NCBI GenBank assembly: GCA_024682115.1
Contig: JAIKZO010000058.1
Coordinates: 61,869-125,868, forward strand
Source: Lachnospiraceae bacterium
GTDB lineage: Bacteria; Bacillota; Clostridia; Lachnospirales; Lachnospiraceae
DNA length: 64,000 bases
Direction of reading: 5' to 3'
The notes under the pieces were generated by a model, which saw only the letters and a list, made by a program, of their open reading frames with translations, did not search any database and was not told the origin of the DNA. Shown piece after piece: positions 1 through 8,611 of the stretch. Position 1 is the first letter of the stretch, and each line of letters begins with the position of its first letter. The translations under genes were made by a program, and so were the position numbers.

Positions 1-1
1 C

Positions 2-829
2 GAAAACGATTCCATAGGATGTACAAAACTTGTCGTTCTCTGTAACGCCCCTGATGATAATCCGTTCATGGCCGGAGCTTTTCACGGCGTGACGGAAGGA
101 GATAAAGTCATCAATGTCGGAGTTTCGGGCCCCGGTGTTGTTAAGACTGCGCTTGAAAAGGTCAAAGGCGAAAGCTTTGAAGTCCTTTGTGAAACTATAA
201 AGACTACAGCCTGCAAAGTCACCCGCGTTGGACAGCTTGTAGCTATGGAAGCATCAAAAAGACTCGGAGTACCTTTCGGTATAGTCGATCTGTCGCTTGC
301 CCCCACTCCTGCGATAGGAGATTCGGTTGCGGATATCCTTTGCGAGATGGGACTTGAAAGTGCCGGCGCACCCGGTACAACGGCTGCACTTGCGATCCTT
401 AACGATCAGGTCAAAAAGGGCGGTGTCATGGCGGCTTCTTATGTCGGAGGACTTTCGGGAGCTTTCATTCCCGTTTCGGAAGATCAGGGTATGATAGATG
501 CGGCGACCAGAGGATCGCTTACGATCGAAAAACTTGAAGCGATGACCTGTGTATGCTCCGTCGGACTCGATATGATAGCTATCCCCGGAGATACAAAGAG
601 CACGACCATTTCCGGCATGATCGCGGATGAGATGGCAATAGGTATGATAAATCAGAAGACCACTGCAGTGAGGATAATTCCCGTGGCAGGTAAGAAACCC
701 GGAGACCACGCCAACTTCGGAGGCCTTCTCGGCCATGCGCCCATTATGGAAGTCAATCAGTATTCCTGTGATGATTTTGTCAACCGCAAAGGCAGGATAC
801 CCGCACCTATCCACAGCTTCAAAAACTGA
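2..829 (+). CDS. UPF0210/DUF711 (PFL-like) family protein, 5'-truncated by window edge
   Basis: Frame 2 is open from the window start ([47 protein letters not shown]...); the ORF track only starts at the internal ATG at 68. Family resemblance to UPF0210. Confidence 0.85.
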   Translation, partial: ENDSIGCTKLVVLCNAPDDNPFMAGAFHGVTEGDKVINVGVSGPGVVKTALEKVKGESFEVLCETIKTTACKVTRVGQLVAMEASKRLGVPFGIVDLSLAPTPAIGDSVADILCEMGLESAGAPGTTAALAILNDQVKKGGVMAASYVGGLSGAFIPVSEDQGMIDAATRGSLTIEKLEAMTCVCSVGLDMIAIPGDTKSTTISGMIADEMAIGMINQKTTAVRIIPVAGKKPGDHANFGGLLGHAPIMEVNQYSCDDFVNRKGRIPAPIHSFKN

Positions 830-870
830 TGATCTTTTTGATGATATAAACTGACATTAAGGAGTGTCAT

Positions 871-2229
871 ATGAAAAAGAAACCGGGCGGAATCACTTTA
901 TCATTTCTGACAATCACGATCATTCCCATGCTTATCCTGGGTCTTATCATCACAGCTTCGGGATCTTCCATTGTCTTGAACTCACTTAACAGAAGTATCG
1001 AACAGCAGCTGGAGAACATGTCAAATACGGTTCTTGTCGGATATGACATGCTTTATCCCGGCGATTACAGATACGACACTGTTGAAGACGAGATATATCT
1101 GTATAAAGGCGAAAAGATGATCAACGGTGATTTTGAATACATTGATCAGATCAAAGCTGAAACCGGTATCGATATAACACTTTGTTATATGCAGTTTGCG
1201 GTCATCACCACCCTGAAGGATGTCTATGGTAACAGGATAGTTGGAGCCGGAGATTCGGATGTTATATATAACGAAGTCGTTGTCGGAGATACCAGCCGGT
1301 TTTATTCAAATGTGGAATTCGGCAAAGAAGATTACTACGCATTTTATACTCCCATACATGACGGCAACGGCAAGGTTTTGGGCATGCTCTGTATACTTGA
1401 AGATTCGGAATATGCGAAACCTCTTGTCTGGATGGCACTTTTGCCGATCCTTCTGATCGCTTTTTTTGCAATGCTTGCCGCATGTTTCTTTTCTTATAAG
1501 TATTCTTCGAAACTCATCGATGCCATCCATAAGATCCAGAGATATATGGCAGGACTTGCCAAAGGTGATTTCACATCTTCAATGGATAACGATGTGATAT
1601 CCAGAAGCGACGAACTCGGAAAAATGGGGAACAGTGCGGTCAAGACCGCAGCCGCATTACGCAAACTCGTTGAAGAAGACCAGCTTACTTCTCTGAACAA
1701 CAGACGTTCAGCCTATAAGCATCTGCATAATACGATGCTTTCATACCTTAATAAGGGTGTCAGATTCTGTGTGGCTATCGGTGATATAGATTTCTTTAAG
1801 AAAGTTAACGATACTTACGGACATGACGGCGGTGATGCCGTACTTATCGCAGTTTCTTCGACGATCAAGAGATATATGATGGGCAAGGGTTATGCCATAA
1901 GATGGGGCGGTGAAGAATTCCTTCTTATCTTTGAGGATGCCGTTCTTGAAAAAGCCGAAAGCCGTTTAAAGGAACTTCTTGATGAAGTAAGAGGCCTTCA
2001 GATAGTTCATGGCGAGAATACCATAAAGGTCACCATGACATATGGAATAATTGAATGCGATAAGGTTGACCTTGAAAATGAGTCTTTGAATGTTGCGGCA
2101 AAAAACGGAGAAGAATATGAGGATCTTCTTAAGCGAAGGATAGACAAATATATCTCCGATGCCGATGCGAGATTATATTACGGTAAGGAACACGGAAGAA
2201 ATCAGATCGTTTCGCACGAAGTTCCCTGA
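871..2229 (+). CDS. Membrane diguanylate cyclase: N-terminal TM, Cache-like extracellular region, TM, HAMP-like linker, GGDEF (GGEEF)
   Basis: Two hydrophobic segments flank a ~130 aa sensor; C-terminal LTSLNNRRSAY...DIDFFKKVNDTYGHDGGD...RWGGEEFLLIF is an intact GGDEF domain. Confidence 0.9.
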   Translation: MKKKPGGITLSFLTITIIPMLILGLIITASGSSIVLNSLNRSIEQQLENMSNTVLVGYDMLYPGDYRYDTVEDEIYLYKGEKMINGDFEYIDQIKAETGIDITLCYMQFAVITTLKDVYGNRIVGAGDSDVIYNEVVVGDTSRFYSNVEFGKEDYYAFYTPIHDGNGKVLGMLCILEDSEYAKPLVWMALLPILLIAFFAMLAACFFSYKYSSKLIDAIHKIQRYMAGLAKGDFTSSMDNDVISRSDELGKMGNSAVKTAAALRKLVEEDQLTSLNNRRSAYKHLHNTMLSYLNKGVRFCVAIGDIDFFKKVNDTYGHDGGDAVLIAVSSTIKRYMMGKGYAIRWGGEEFLLIFEDAVLEKAESRLKELLDEVRGLQIVHGENTIKVTMTYGIIECDKVDLENESLNVAAKNGEEYEDLLKRRIDKYISDADARLYYGKEHGRNQIVSHEVP

Positions 2230-2237
2230 CCGGTTTT

Positions 2238-3401
2238 TTATATTATGACAGGAGAAGTCCTGTATTCGTTAAGTCCGCTACCTGCTGCTTTTTCATATAA
2301 AAACGCCCGGTCGATATCTTTTTTAAGGGAATGTATATCCGGGGCGTCCGCCAGTTTGGTGATTAGCGGAAGCTTTGCGTTCTGTTTTATGATCCCGGTT
2401 ATGTCTGAACTGTCCTTTTTGAAACCAAGTATCCTTATATACTCAGGAGATGCGGTCGCATCTTCTTTTTTTATGTCCAGAAGGATATGGAACAGACATC
2501 TTGATATCCTTGTATAGGTCAGATTTTTTGATTTTAAGAGCATCGTTAATGAAGAGAGAGTTTTATACTCACCTATATGCTTTATGATCTTATTTGATAG
2601 TTCTTCATTCACATCGGCATATACGGTAAAACCGTTCTCTTTTTCACTGATCAGCTTGTAATAGAGCATATCCGAAAACATATCGGGGTGTACAACGGGT
2701 GCTTCGCTGAGTATTTTGTCAACATATGATGGGATAAAAGCAAGATGATCCTTCCTGTTTTCCAGGATGGATTCCCTTATGGCGGAAGCTGAGGCAAAGC
2801 CGGCATTTTTATCGATCTTTGTTTCGGAGTATGATTGTCCCTCTCTTGCGACAGTATATGGGATCAACCGGCTTCCCGTGCGGGAAATGGCTCTTAGATA
2901 TTCTATACCCAATATATTATTAGGGCAGGAGATGATACCTGACACATCTTCATCTGTCAGATTCTTACCGTAAGAAGAAGCATAGGAATTGCCGTTCTTT
3001 AGATCCTTACGTAAAGATGACTCGTCTACGTTCTTTTCCGAGTATTCCTTCAGCATTTCGATGTCTCCACATTCCGACCCGAAGCAAAGGCTGTCAACAC
3101 ATCCGAGAGAATCAAGGATCCTGATCCCTCCTTCCGCGAACCCTTCAGCCGAAGAAAGAGAAAAGACGGTAGGTAATTCGATTACAAGATCCGCACCGGC
3201 TAAAAGAGCCATCCTGGTTCTTTCGTATTTGTTGCATACTGCCGGAGCTCCTCTTTGAACAAAGTCCCCGCTCATAACAACTATGACCATGTCGGCTCCT
3301 GCGATCTCCTTAGATCTTTCAAGATGATGAACATGTCCTTTATGAAGCGGATTATATTCGGCGATAATACCGCAGATTTTTATGTTTTTTCTTTGAAACA
3401 T
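2238..3401 (-). CDS. tmcAL: tRNA(Met) cytidine acetate ligase (TmcAL / DUF795 nucleotidyltransferase)
   Basis: ICGIIAEYNPLHKGHVHHLERSKE...VIVVMSGDFVQRGAPAVCNKYERTRMAL. Start placed at MFQRKNIKICGI (3401), not at the ORF-track start 3479, because a divergent promoter lies between. Confidence 0.88.
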   Translation of the reverse strand: MFQRKNIKICGIIAEYNPLHKGHVHHLERSKEIAGADMVIVVMSGDFVQRGAPAVCNKYERTRMALLAGADLVIELPTVFSLSSAEGFAEGGIRILDSLGCVDSLCFGSECGDIEMLKEYSEKNVDESSLRKDLKNGNSYASSYGKNLTDEDVSGIISCPNNILGIEYLRAISRTGSRLIPYTVAREGQSYSETKIDKNAGFASASAIRESILENRKDHLAFIPSYVDKILSEAPVVHPDMFSDMLYYKLISEKENGFTVYADVNEELSNKIIKHIGEYKTLSSLTMLLKSKNLTYTRISRCLFHILLDIKKEDATASPEYIRILGFKKDSSDITGIIKQNAKLPLITKLADAPDIHSLKKDIDRAFLYEKAAGSGLNEYRTSPVII

Positions 3402-3414
3402 CACGCCAGCCTTG

Positions 3415-3443
3415 TTGAAATGATCAGTTATTTTATTTATAAT
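3415..3443 (+). promoter_or_regulatory. Sigma-A-type promoter for pta-ackA
   Basis: TTGAAA (3415-3420), 17-nt spacer, TATAAT (3438-3443), about 60 nt upstream of the pta ATG. Confidence 0.75.
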
Positions 3444-3504
3444 TTTAGCATATAACCCCGATAACAGAAACGGGGTCATTAAACAGATCTAAGGAGGAGA
3501 AGGT

Positions 3505-4506
3505 ATGTCTTATATTGACACTATAAAAGAAAAGGCCCGCATGGACAAAAAGACTATAGTGTTGCCGGAAACAACGGATAAAAGAACGTTGATAGCGGCT
3601 TCACATATTCTTGAAGAAGGTATCGCCAACATTACGATGATAGGCGATGCTGAAAAGATCAATGACGGTGCGAACTGGCTGGAGATTGATCTTACGGGGG
3701 TAAAGATCGTAAATCCCCAGACAACCGAAAAATTCGAAGATTATGTCAATCTGCTTTATGAAACAAGAAAGAATAAAGGAATGACGATAGAACAGGCAAG
3801 AGAGATCCTTTTGTCCGATCCGCTCATGTTCGGTGTCATCATGGTCAAAGCCAATGATGCCGACGGAATGGTTGCCGGTGCATGCCATGCTACGGCTGAT
3901 ACACTCCGTCCCGCTCTTCAGGTTCTGAAGACAGCGCCGGGTGTTAAACTCGTTTCCGGATTTTTCCTTATGTGCATACCCGAATGTGAATACGGTGATA
4001 ACGGTACATTTATCTTTGCCGACTGCGGCCTCAATCAGGATCCTACGCCCGAAGAGCTTGCTGCGATCGCCGACACATCTGCCAAGAGTTTTAAACAGCT
4101 TGTCGGTTCCAAGCCTATAATCGCAATGCTTTCCCATTCATCGAAAGGGTCGGCAAAACATCCGCTCGTAGATAAGATGGTAGAGGCTACAAGGATAGCA
4201 AAAGAACAGTATCCTTCACTTACGATAGACGGTGAACTGCAGCCCGATGCCGCTTTGGTCCCTCATATCGCTAAGACCAAGGCTCCCGGATCTGATGTTG
4301 CGGGACATGCAAATGTTTTGATCTTCCCCAACCTTGACTGCGGAAATATTTCATATAAGCTTGTACAAAGGCTCGGAAAAGCCGAAGCCTACGGACCTAT
4401 GCTTCAGGGTATTGCAAAACCCGTCAACGACCTTTCGAGAGGATGCTCGTGGGAAGATATCGTCGGAGTGGTCGCATTGACCGCTGTTCAGGCTCAGCTT
4501 TCATGA
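3505..4506 (+). CDS. pta: Phosphate acetyltransferase
   Basis: KTIVLPETTDKRTLIAA...SSKGSAKHPLVDKMVEAT...GELQPDAALVPHIAKTKAPGSDVAGHANVLIFPNLDCGNISYKLVQRLG; followed by ackA; AAGGAGGAG Shine-Dalgarno. Confidence 0.96.
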   Translation: MSYIDTIKEKARMDKKTIVLPETTDKRTLIAASHILEEGIANITMIGDAEKINDGANWLEIDLTGVKIVNPQTTEKFEDYVNLLYETRKNKGMTIEQAREILLSDPLMFGVIMVKANDADGMVAGACHATADTLRPALQVLKTAPGVKLVSGFFLMCIPECEYGDNGTFIFADCGLNQDPTPEELAAIADTSAKSFKQLVGSKPIIAMLSHSSKGSAKHPLVDKMVEATRIAKEQYPSLTIDGELQPDAALVPHIAKTKAPGSDVAGHANVLIFPNLDCGNISYKLVQRLGKAEAYGPMLQGIAKPVNDLSRGCSWEDIVGVVALTAVQAQLS

Positions 4507-4519
4507 TACGGAGGATAAT

Positions 4520-5716
4520 ATGAATATATTGGTAATCAACTGCGGTAGTTCTTCGCTTAAATTTCAGCTGATCGAATCGGAAACCGGTAATGTACTCGGC
4601 AAAGGTCTTTGCGACAGGATAGGTATTGACGGAAGCTTCATCTCATTTGTCAAAGGTGAAGGAGAAAAGCAAAAGAAGGAAGCTGTCATCAAAGACCATT
4701 CGGATGCGATCAAGCTTGTTATCGAAGCACTTACGGATCCCGCAAACGGAGTTATTTCTTCACTTAAGGAGATAGGTGCCGTAGGACACAGGGTTGTTCA
4801 CGGAGGAGAGAAATTCAAAGCCGCAACGCTTGTCGATGATGAAGTCATCAAGGCGATAGAAGAATGTAACGAACTTGCACCCTTGCACAATCCCGCAAAT
4901 CTTATCGGCGTTAAAGCCTGCAGGGAACTCATGGGGGATGTTCCGATGAGCGTTGTTTTTGATACTGCTTTCCATCAGACAATGCCCGAGGAAGCTTATC
5001 TTTATGGTATTCCTTATGAATACTATAAGAAATATAAGATTCGAAGATACGGGTTCCACGGGACCAGTCATGACTATGTTTCTCATGTTTGTGCCGAAAT
5101 GATGGAAAGAAAGTATGAGGATCTTAAGATCATCGTTTGTCATCTGGGCAACGGTGCTTCGGTAAGCGCGATAGACAAAGGGAAATGCGTGGATACATCC
5201 ATGGGGCTTACCCCTTTGGAAGGGCTGATAATGGGTACAAGATCGGGAGATCTGGATCCTGCCATTCTGGAATTCATATGTAATAAGGAAGGGTTGGATA
5301 TTTCGCAGGTACTCAATATATTAAACAAGAAATCCGGAGTATTCGGTCTGTCGGAAGGATTTTCTTCTGACTTTAGGGATCTTGAGGACGGATATAACAA
5401 AAACGAAGAAAACTCGATAAGAGCCGTCAATGCGTTCTGCTACAGAGTAGTTAAATATATAGGCGCTTATGTAGCTGCAATGAACGGAGTCGATGCCATC
5501 TGTTTTACAGCCGGAATCGGCGAAAACACGGCGTTTGTCAGGGAGAAGATAGTCGCTCATCTGGGATATCTCGGAGTTGGACTCAATGCTGAAGCAAACA
5601 AAGAAAGAGGCAAAAACATCCTTATATCTACAGATGATTCCAAGGTGAAAGTATTTGTCATTCCCACAAACGAAGAACTCGAGATCGCCAAGCAGACCTT
5701 AAAACTCCTGAAATAA
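4520..5716 (+). CDS. ackA: Acetate kinase
   Basis: MNILVINCGSSSLKFQLIE...VGHRVVHGG...RYGFHGTSHDYVS...LGNGASVSAIDKGKCVDTSMGLTPLEGL. Confidence 0.97.
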   Translation: MNILVINCGSSSLKFQLIESETGNVLGKGLCDRIGIDGSFISFVKGEGEKQKKEAVIKDHSDAIKLVIEALTDPANGVISSLKEIGAVGHRVVHGGEKFKAATLVDDEVIKAIEECNELAPLHNPANLIGVKACRELMGDVPMSVVFDTAFHQTMPEEAYLYGIPYEYYKKYKIRRYGFHGTSHDYVSHVCAEMMERKYEDLKIIVCHLGNGASVSAIDKGKCVDTSMGLTPLEGLIMGTRSGDLDPAILEFICNKEGLDISQVLNILNKKSGVFGLSEGFSSDFRDLEDGYNKNEENSIRAVNAFCYRVVKYIGAYVAAMNGVDAICFTAGIGENTAFVREKIVAHLGYLGVGLNAEANKERGKNILISTDDSKVKVFVIPTNEELEIAKQTLKLLK

Positions 5717-5721
5717 AGTCC

Positions 5722-5750
5722 TTGACAAAGTTTTAGGGTATCTTTATAAT
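5722..5750 (+). promoter_or_regulatory. Consensus sigma-A promoter
   Basis: TTGACA (5722-5727), 17-nt spacer, TATAAT (5745-5750): perfect match in both boxes. Confidence 0.85.
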
Positions 5751-5757
5751 TCATAAG

Positions 5758-6297
5758 GTGTGCGAACTTAAGAAGATAAGCTTGATCGATGAGTTCACTC
5801 AGTCAGGCAAGACCAGGTTTGAAAAAACCGAATATCCCTATGACGAGTTTTTAAGTCCCGACGGCTTTTCGTACAGGATACTGTCAAAAAGTGATATTGA
5901 GTTGAAGTTTTCAAACGTAAAAAGCGGCCAGATACTTCTTGAAGGAAGATTCGATCTGTCTCTCGGAATTCCGTGTGACAGATGCCTTAAGGAGGTTGAA
6001 GTCCCCATTTCTCTCAAGTTCCAAAAAGAACTTCTCGATGAAGAACATCGGGACAAGGTCGACGACGAAGACGAGTTTTACGGTCTTCAGGGTACGGACC
6101 TTGATATAAAGGCTATGATCGATCAGGAGATCCTCATAAACCTGCCGTCAAAGGTACTGTGCAGGGAGGATTGCAAAGGGATATGTCCCGTATGCGGATC
6201 CGACAGAAATGTTAAGCAATGCGATTGCGATACATTTGTCCCTGATCCCAGAATGGCCGGTATAATGGATATTTTCATGGCGAATAAGGAGGTGTAG
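5758..6297 (+). CDS. DUF177 / YceD family protein
   Basis: C-terminal CRxDCKGxCPxCGxDxNxxxCxC motif (CREDCKGICPVCGSDRNVKQCDC), immediately upstream of rpmF. GTG start is uncertain. Confidence 0.88.
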   Translation: MCELKKISLIDEFTQSGKTRFEKTEYPYDEFLSPDGFSYRILSKSDIELKFSNVKSGQILLEGRFDLSLGIPCDRCLKEVEVPISLKFQKELLDEEHRDKVDDEDEFYGLQGTDLDIKAMIDQEILINLPSKVLCREDCKGICPVCGSDRNVKQCDCDTFVPDPRMAGIMDIFMANKEV

Positions 6298-6299
6298 AT

Positions 6300-6479
6300 A
6301 TGTCAATCTGTCCTAAAAATAAATCTTCTAAAGGTAGAAGAGATAAAAGAAGAGCTAACTGGAAGATGAATCCCGTTAATCTTGTTAAGTGCAGTAAGTG
6401 CGGTGCACTTATGATGCCTCACAGAGTATGCAAGGCATGCGGCGCATACAACAAGAAGGAAGTAATTTCCGTTGATTAA
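6300..6479 (+). CDS. rpmF: Ribosomal protein L32
   Basis: Not in the ORF track; translated by hand: MSICPKNKSSKGRRDKRRANWKMNPVNLVKCSKCGALMMPHRVCKACGAYNKKEVISVD. CxxC...CxxC zinc ribbon, yceD-rpmF-plsX context. Confidence 0.95.
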   Translation: MSICPKNKSSKGRRDKRRANWKMNPVNLVKCSKCGALMMPHRVCKACGAYNKKEVISVD

Positions 6480-6492
6480 GCTTGAACTTCAG

Positions 6493-6518
6493 GCCTGAGG
6501 GAAACCTCAGGCTTTTTT
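6493..6518 (+). terminator. Rho-independent terminator after rpmF
   Basis: GCCTGAGG-GAAA-CCTCAGGC-TTTTTT. Confidence 0.9.
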
Positions 6519-6551
6519 GCGCTTTCGGGGCTTTTTATATATAGAACATCC

Positions 6552-6580
6552 TTGATTTTTATTAATACGTTTAGTATAGT
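6552..6580 (+). promoter_or_regulatory. Putative sigma-A promoter for plsX
   Basis: TTGATT, 17-nt spacer, TATAGT, downstream of the rpmF terminator. Confidence 0.6.
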
Positions 6581-6606
6581 AAAAAAGATAATAGGAAGGT
6601 ACTTTA

Positions 6607-7617
6607 ATGAACAAATATATTAACGTTGCACTGGACGGTATGGGCGGTGATAATGCACCGGTCGAGATCGTCAAAGGAGCAGTCGAAGCTGTGAATGAAT
6701 CGGAACAGATCAAAGTATTCATCACAGGCTTCGCAGACGCTATAGAAAACGAACTTTCCAAGTACTCTTATAATAAAGAGCAGATCGAAGTGGTGCCTAC
6801 CAGCGAAGTTATCGAAAATGCGGAACCCCCGGTCATGGCCATCAGACGCAAAAAGGATTCTTCTTTGGTAAAAGCGCTGAATCTGGTCAAGGAAGGTACC
6901 TGTGACGGATATGTTTCGGCCGGAAGTACCGGTGCTACCCTGGTCGGCGGACAGGTTATAGTCGGAAGACTTAAAGGGGTCGACAGATCACCGCTGGCTC
7001 CGCTCATCCCTACCGCTGAAGGATTTACGCTTCTTATAGACTGCGGTGCAAATGTCGATGCCAGAGCGAATCATTTGCTTCAGTTCGCCAAGATGGGTTC
7101 GGTCTATATGGAGTCCATAATGGGTATAAAGAATCCCAGGGTCGGGATCGTCAACATCGGTGCTGAAGAGGAAAAGGGTAATGCCCTTGTAAAAGAAGCT
7201 TTTCCGCTTTTGAAAAACTGTCCGGACATTCATTTTATAGGGTCAGTTGAAGCAAGAGACATCCCGATGGGTGTAGCCGATGTGGTCGTTTGTGAAGCAT
7301 TCACCGGTAATATCATCCTTAAGACCTATGAGGGAGTGGGTTCCGTACTCATAAGCAAAGTAAAAGAAAGCTTCATGTCTTCTCTGAAGTCGAAGATAGG
7401 AGCACTGCTTGTAAAGGACGCGTTAAAGAGTACGCTTAAGACTTTCTCCACGGATGAATACGGAGGAGCTCCGATGCTCGGACTCAACGGACTTGTGGTC
7501 AAGACTCACGGAAGCTCGAAGTCGAAAGAGATCAAGAACTCAATACTGCAGTGTATAGCTTTTTCACAGCAGCATATAAATGATAAGATCAAAGAAAAAA
7601 TTTCTGTACAGGAATAG
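6607..7617 (+). CDS. plsX: Phosphate acyltransferase PlsX
   Basis: [24 protein letters not shown]...[13 protein letters not shown]...[20 protein letters not shown]. Confidence 0.96.
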   Translation: MNKYINVALDGMGGDNAPVEIVKGAVEAVNESEQIKVFITGFADAIENELSKYSYNKEQIEVVPTSEVIENAEPPVMAIRRKKDSSLVKALNLVKEGTCDGYVSAGSTGATLVGGQVIVGRLKGVDRSPLAPLIPTAEGFTLLIDCGANVDARANHLLQFAKMGSVYMESIMGIKNPRVGIVNIGAEEEKGNALVKEAFPLLKNCPDIHFIGSVEARDIPMGVADVVVCEAFTGNIILKTYEGVGSVLISKVKESFMSSLKSKIGALLVKDALKSTLKTFSTDEYGGAPMLGLNGLVVKTHGSSKSKEIKNSILQCIAFSQQHINDKIKEKISVQE

Positions 7618-7637
7618 CAATCAGAAAGGAATCAGAT

Positions 7638-7868
7638 ATGGAATTTGAAAAACTTAAAAAGATCATTGCCGACGTATTGAACGTTGACCCCGATGAAATC
7701 ACGATGGAGACCACTTTCCTGGATGACCTGGGAGCTGACTCACTGGATGTATTCCAGATCATAATGGGAATCGAGGAAGAATTCGATATTGAAGTTCCTG
7801 CTGAAGAGGCGGAAAAGATCACTACCGTTGAGGAAGCTGTTAATCTAATCAAAAATGCAGTTAACTGA
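7638..7868 (+). CDS. acpP: Acyl carrier protein
   Basis: [33 protein letters not shown] with DSL phosphopantetheine site; plsX-acpP-rnc order. Confidence 0.96.
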   Translation: MEFEKLKKIIADVLNVDPDEITMETTFLDDLGADSLDVFQIIMGIEEEFDIEVPAEEAEKITTVEEAVNLIKNAVN

Positions 7869-7869
7869 C

Positions 7870-7890
7870 AAGAGCCCCTAGGGGCTTTTG
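7870..7890 (+). terminator. Putative short terminator after acpP
   Basis: AGCCCCTAGGGGCTTTTG: self-complementary element followed by a short T run. Confidence 0.5.
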
Positions 7891-7907
7891 TTATGTAATG
7901 TCTGACT

Positions 7908-8603
7908 ATGAACAATGAATCGGATCTTGGCAGGCTCGAAGAAGGACTGGGATATTCTTTTAAGGATAGATCCCTTCTGAAACTTGCACTTACTCACAGC
8001 TCATACTCAAATGAGCTTAAATTAAATAAGTACGGCAATTATGAAAGGCTCGAATTTCTCGGGGACGCTGTTCTGGAACTCACCACATCGTGGTTCTTTT
8101 ACCTTGAATATCCTCAAAAGAATGAAGGAGAGCTTACAAGGATGCGCTCATCAATGGTCTGTGAAATGGCCCTTGCTTATTGTGCAAGACTGATAGATCT
8201 TCCGAAGTACATACTTCTCGGAAAAGGAGAAGAAGTGACCGGAGGAAGAAACAGGGATTCCATCATATCGGATGTCTTTGAAGCTGTGATAGGAGCCATT
8301 TATCTTGACGGCGGATTTGATGAGGCGAATAAATTTGTAAAAAAACATGTTCTTACGGATATGGAGAACAAACAGCTTTTCTATGATGCAAAAACTATCC
8401 TTCAGGAATATGTTCAGAAAAAAGGGCAGACACTGAAATATGAATTGGTCTCAGAGACCGGACCTGATCATGATAAATCTTTTGAGGTTGCCGCATATAT
8501 CAATGATGAGTTTCGTTCAAAAGGCAAAGGTAAATCAAAAAAACAGGCGGAACAGCAGGCTGCTTATGCTGTTTTGATCGAAATGAAAAAAGACGGGAAA
8601 TAA
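7908..8603 (+). CDS. rnc: Ribonuclease III
   Basis: ERLEFLGDAVLELTTS signature, DVFEAVIGAIYLDGG, C-terminal dsRBD. Confidence 0.96.
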   Translation: MNNESDLGRLEEGLGYSFKDRSLLKLALTHSSYSNELKLNKYGNYERLEFLGDAVLELTTSWFFYLEYPQKNEGELTRMRSSMVCEMALAYCARLIDLPKYILLGKGEEVTGGRNRDSIISDVFEAVIGAIYLDGGFDEANKFVKKHVLTDMENKQLFYDAKTILQEYVQKKGQTLKYELVSETGPDHDKSFEVAAYINDEFRSKGKGKSKKQAEQQAAYAVLIEMKKDGK

Positions 8604-8611
8604 AGTTATTT

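Noticed and set aside
254-814. 186-aa ORF on the minus strand
   Set aside because: Antisense shadow of the UPF0210 gene; low-quality composition (His/Cys/Arg-rich), no family signal, no SD.
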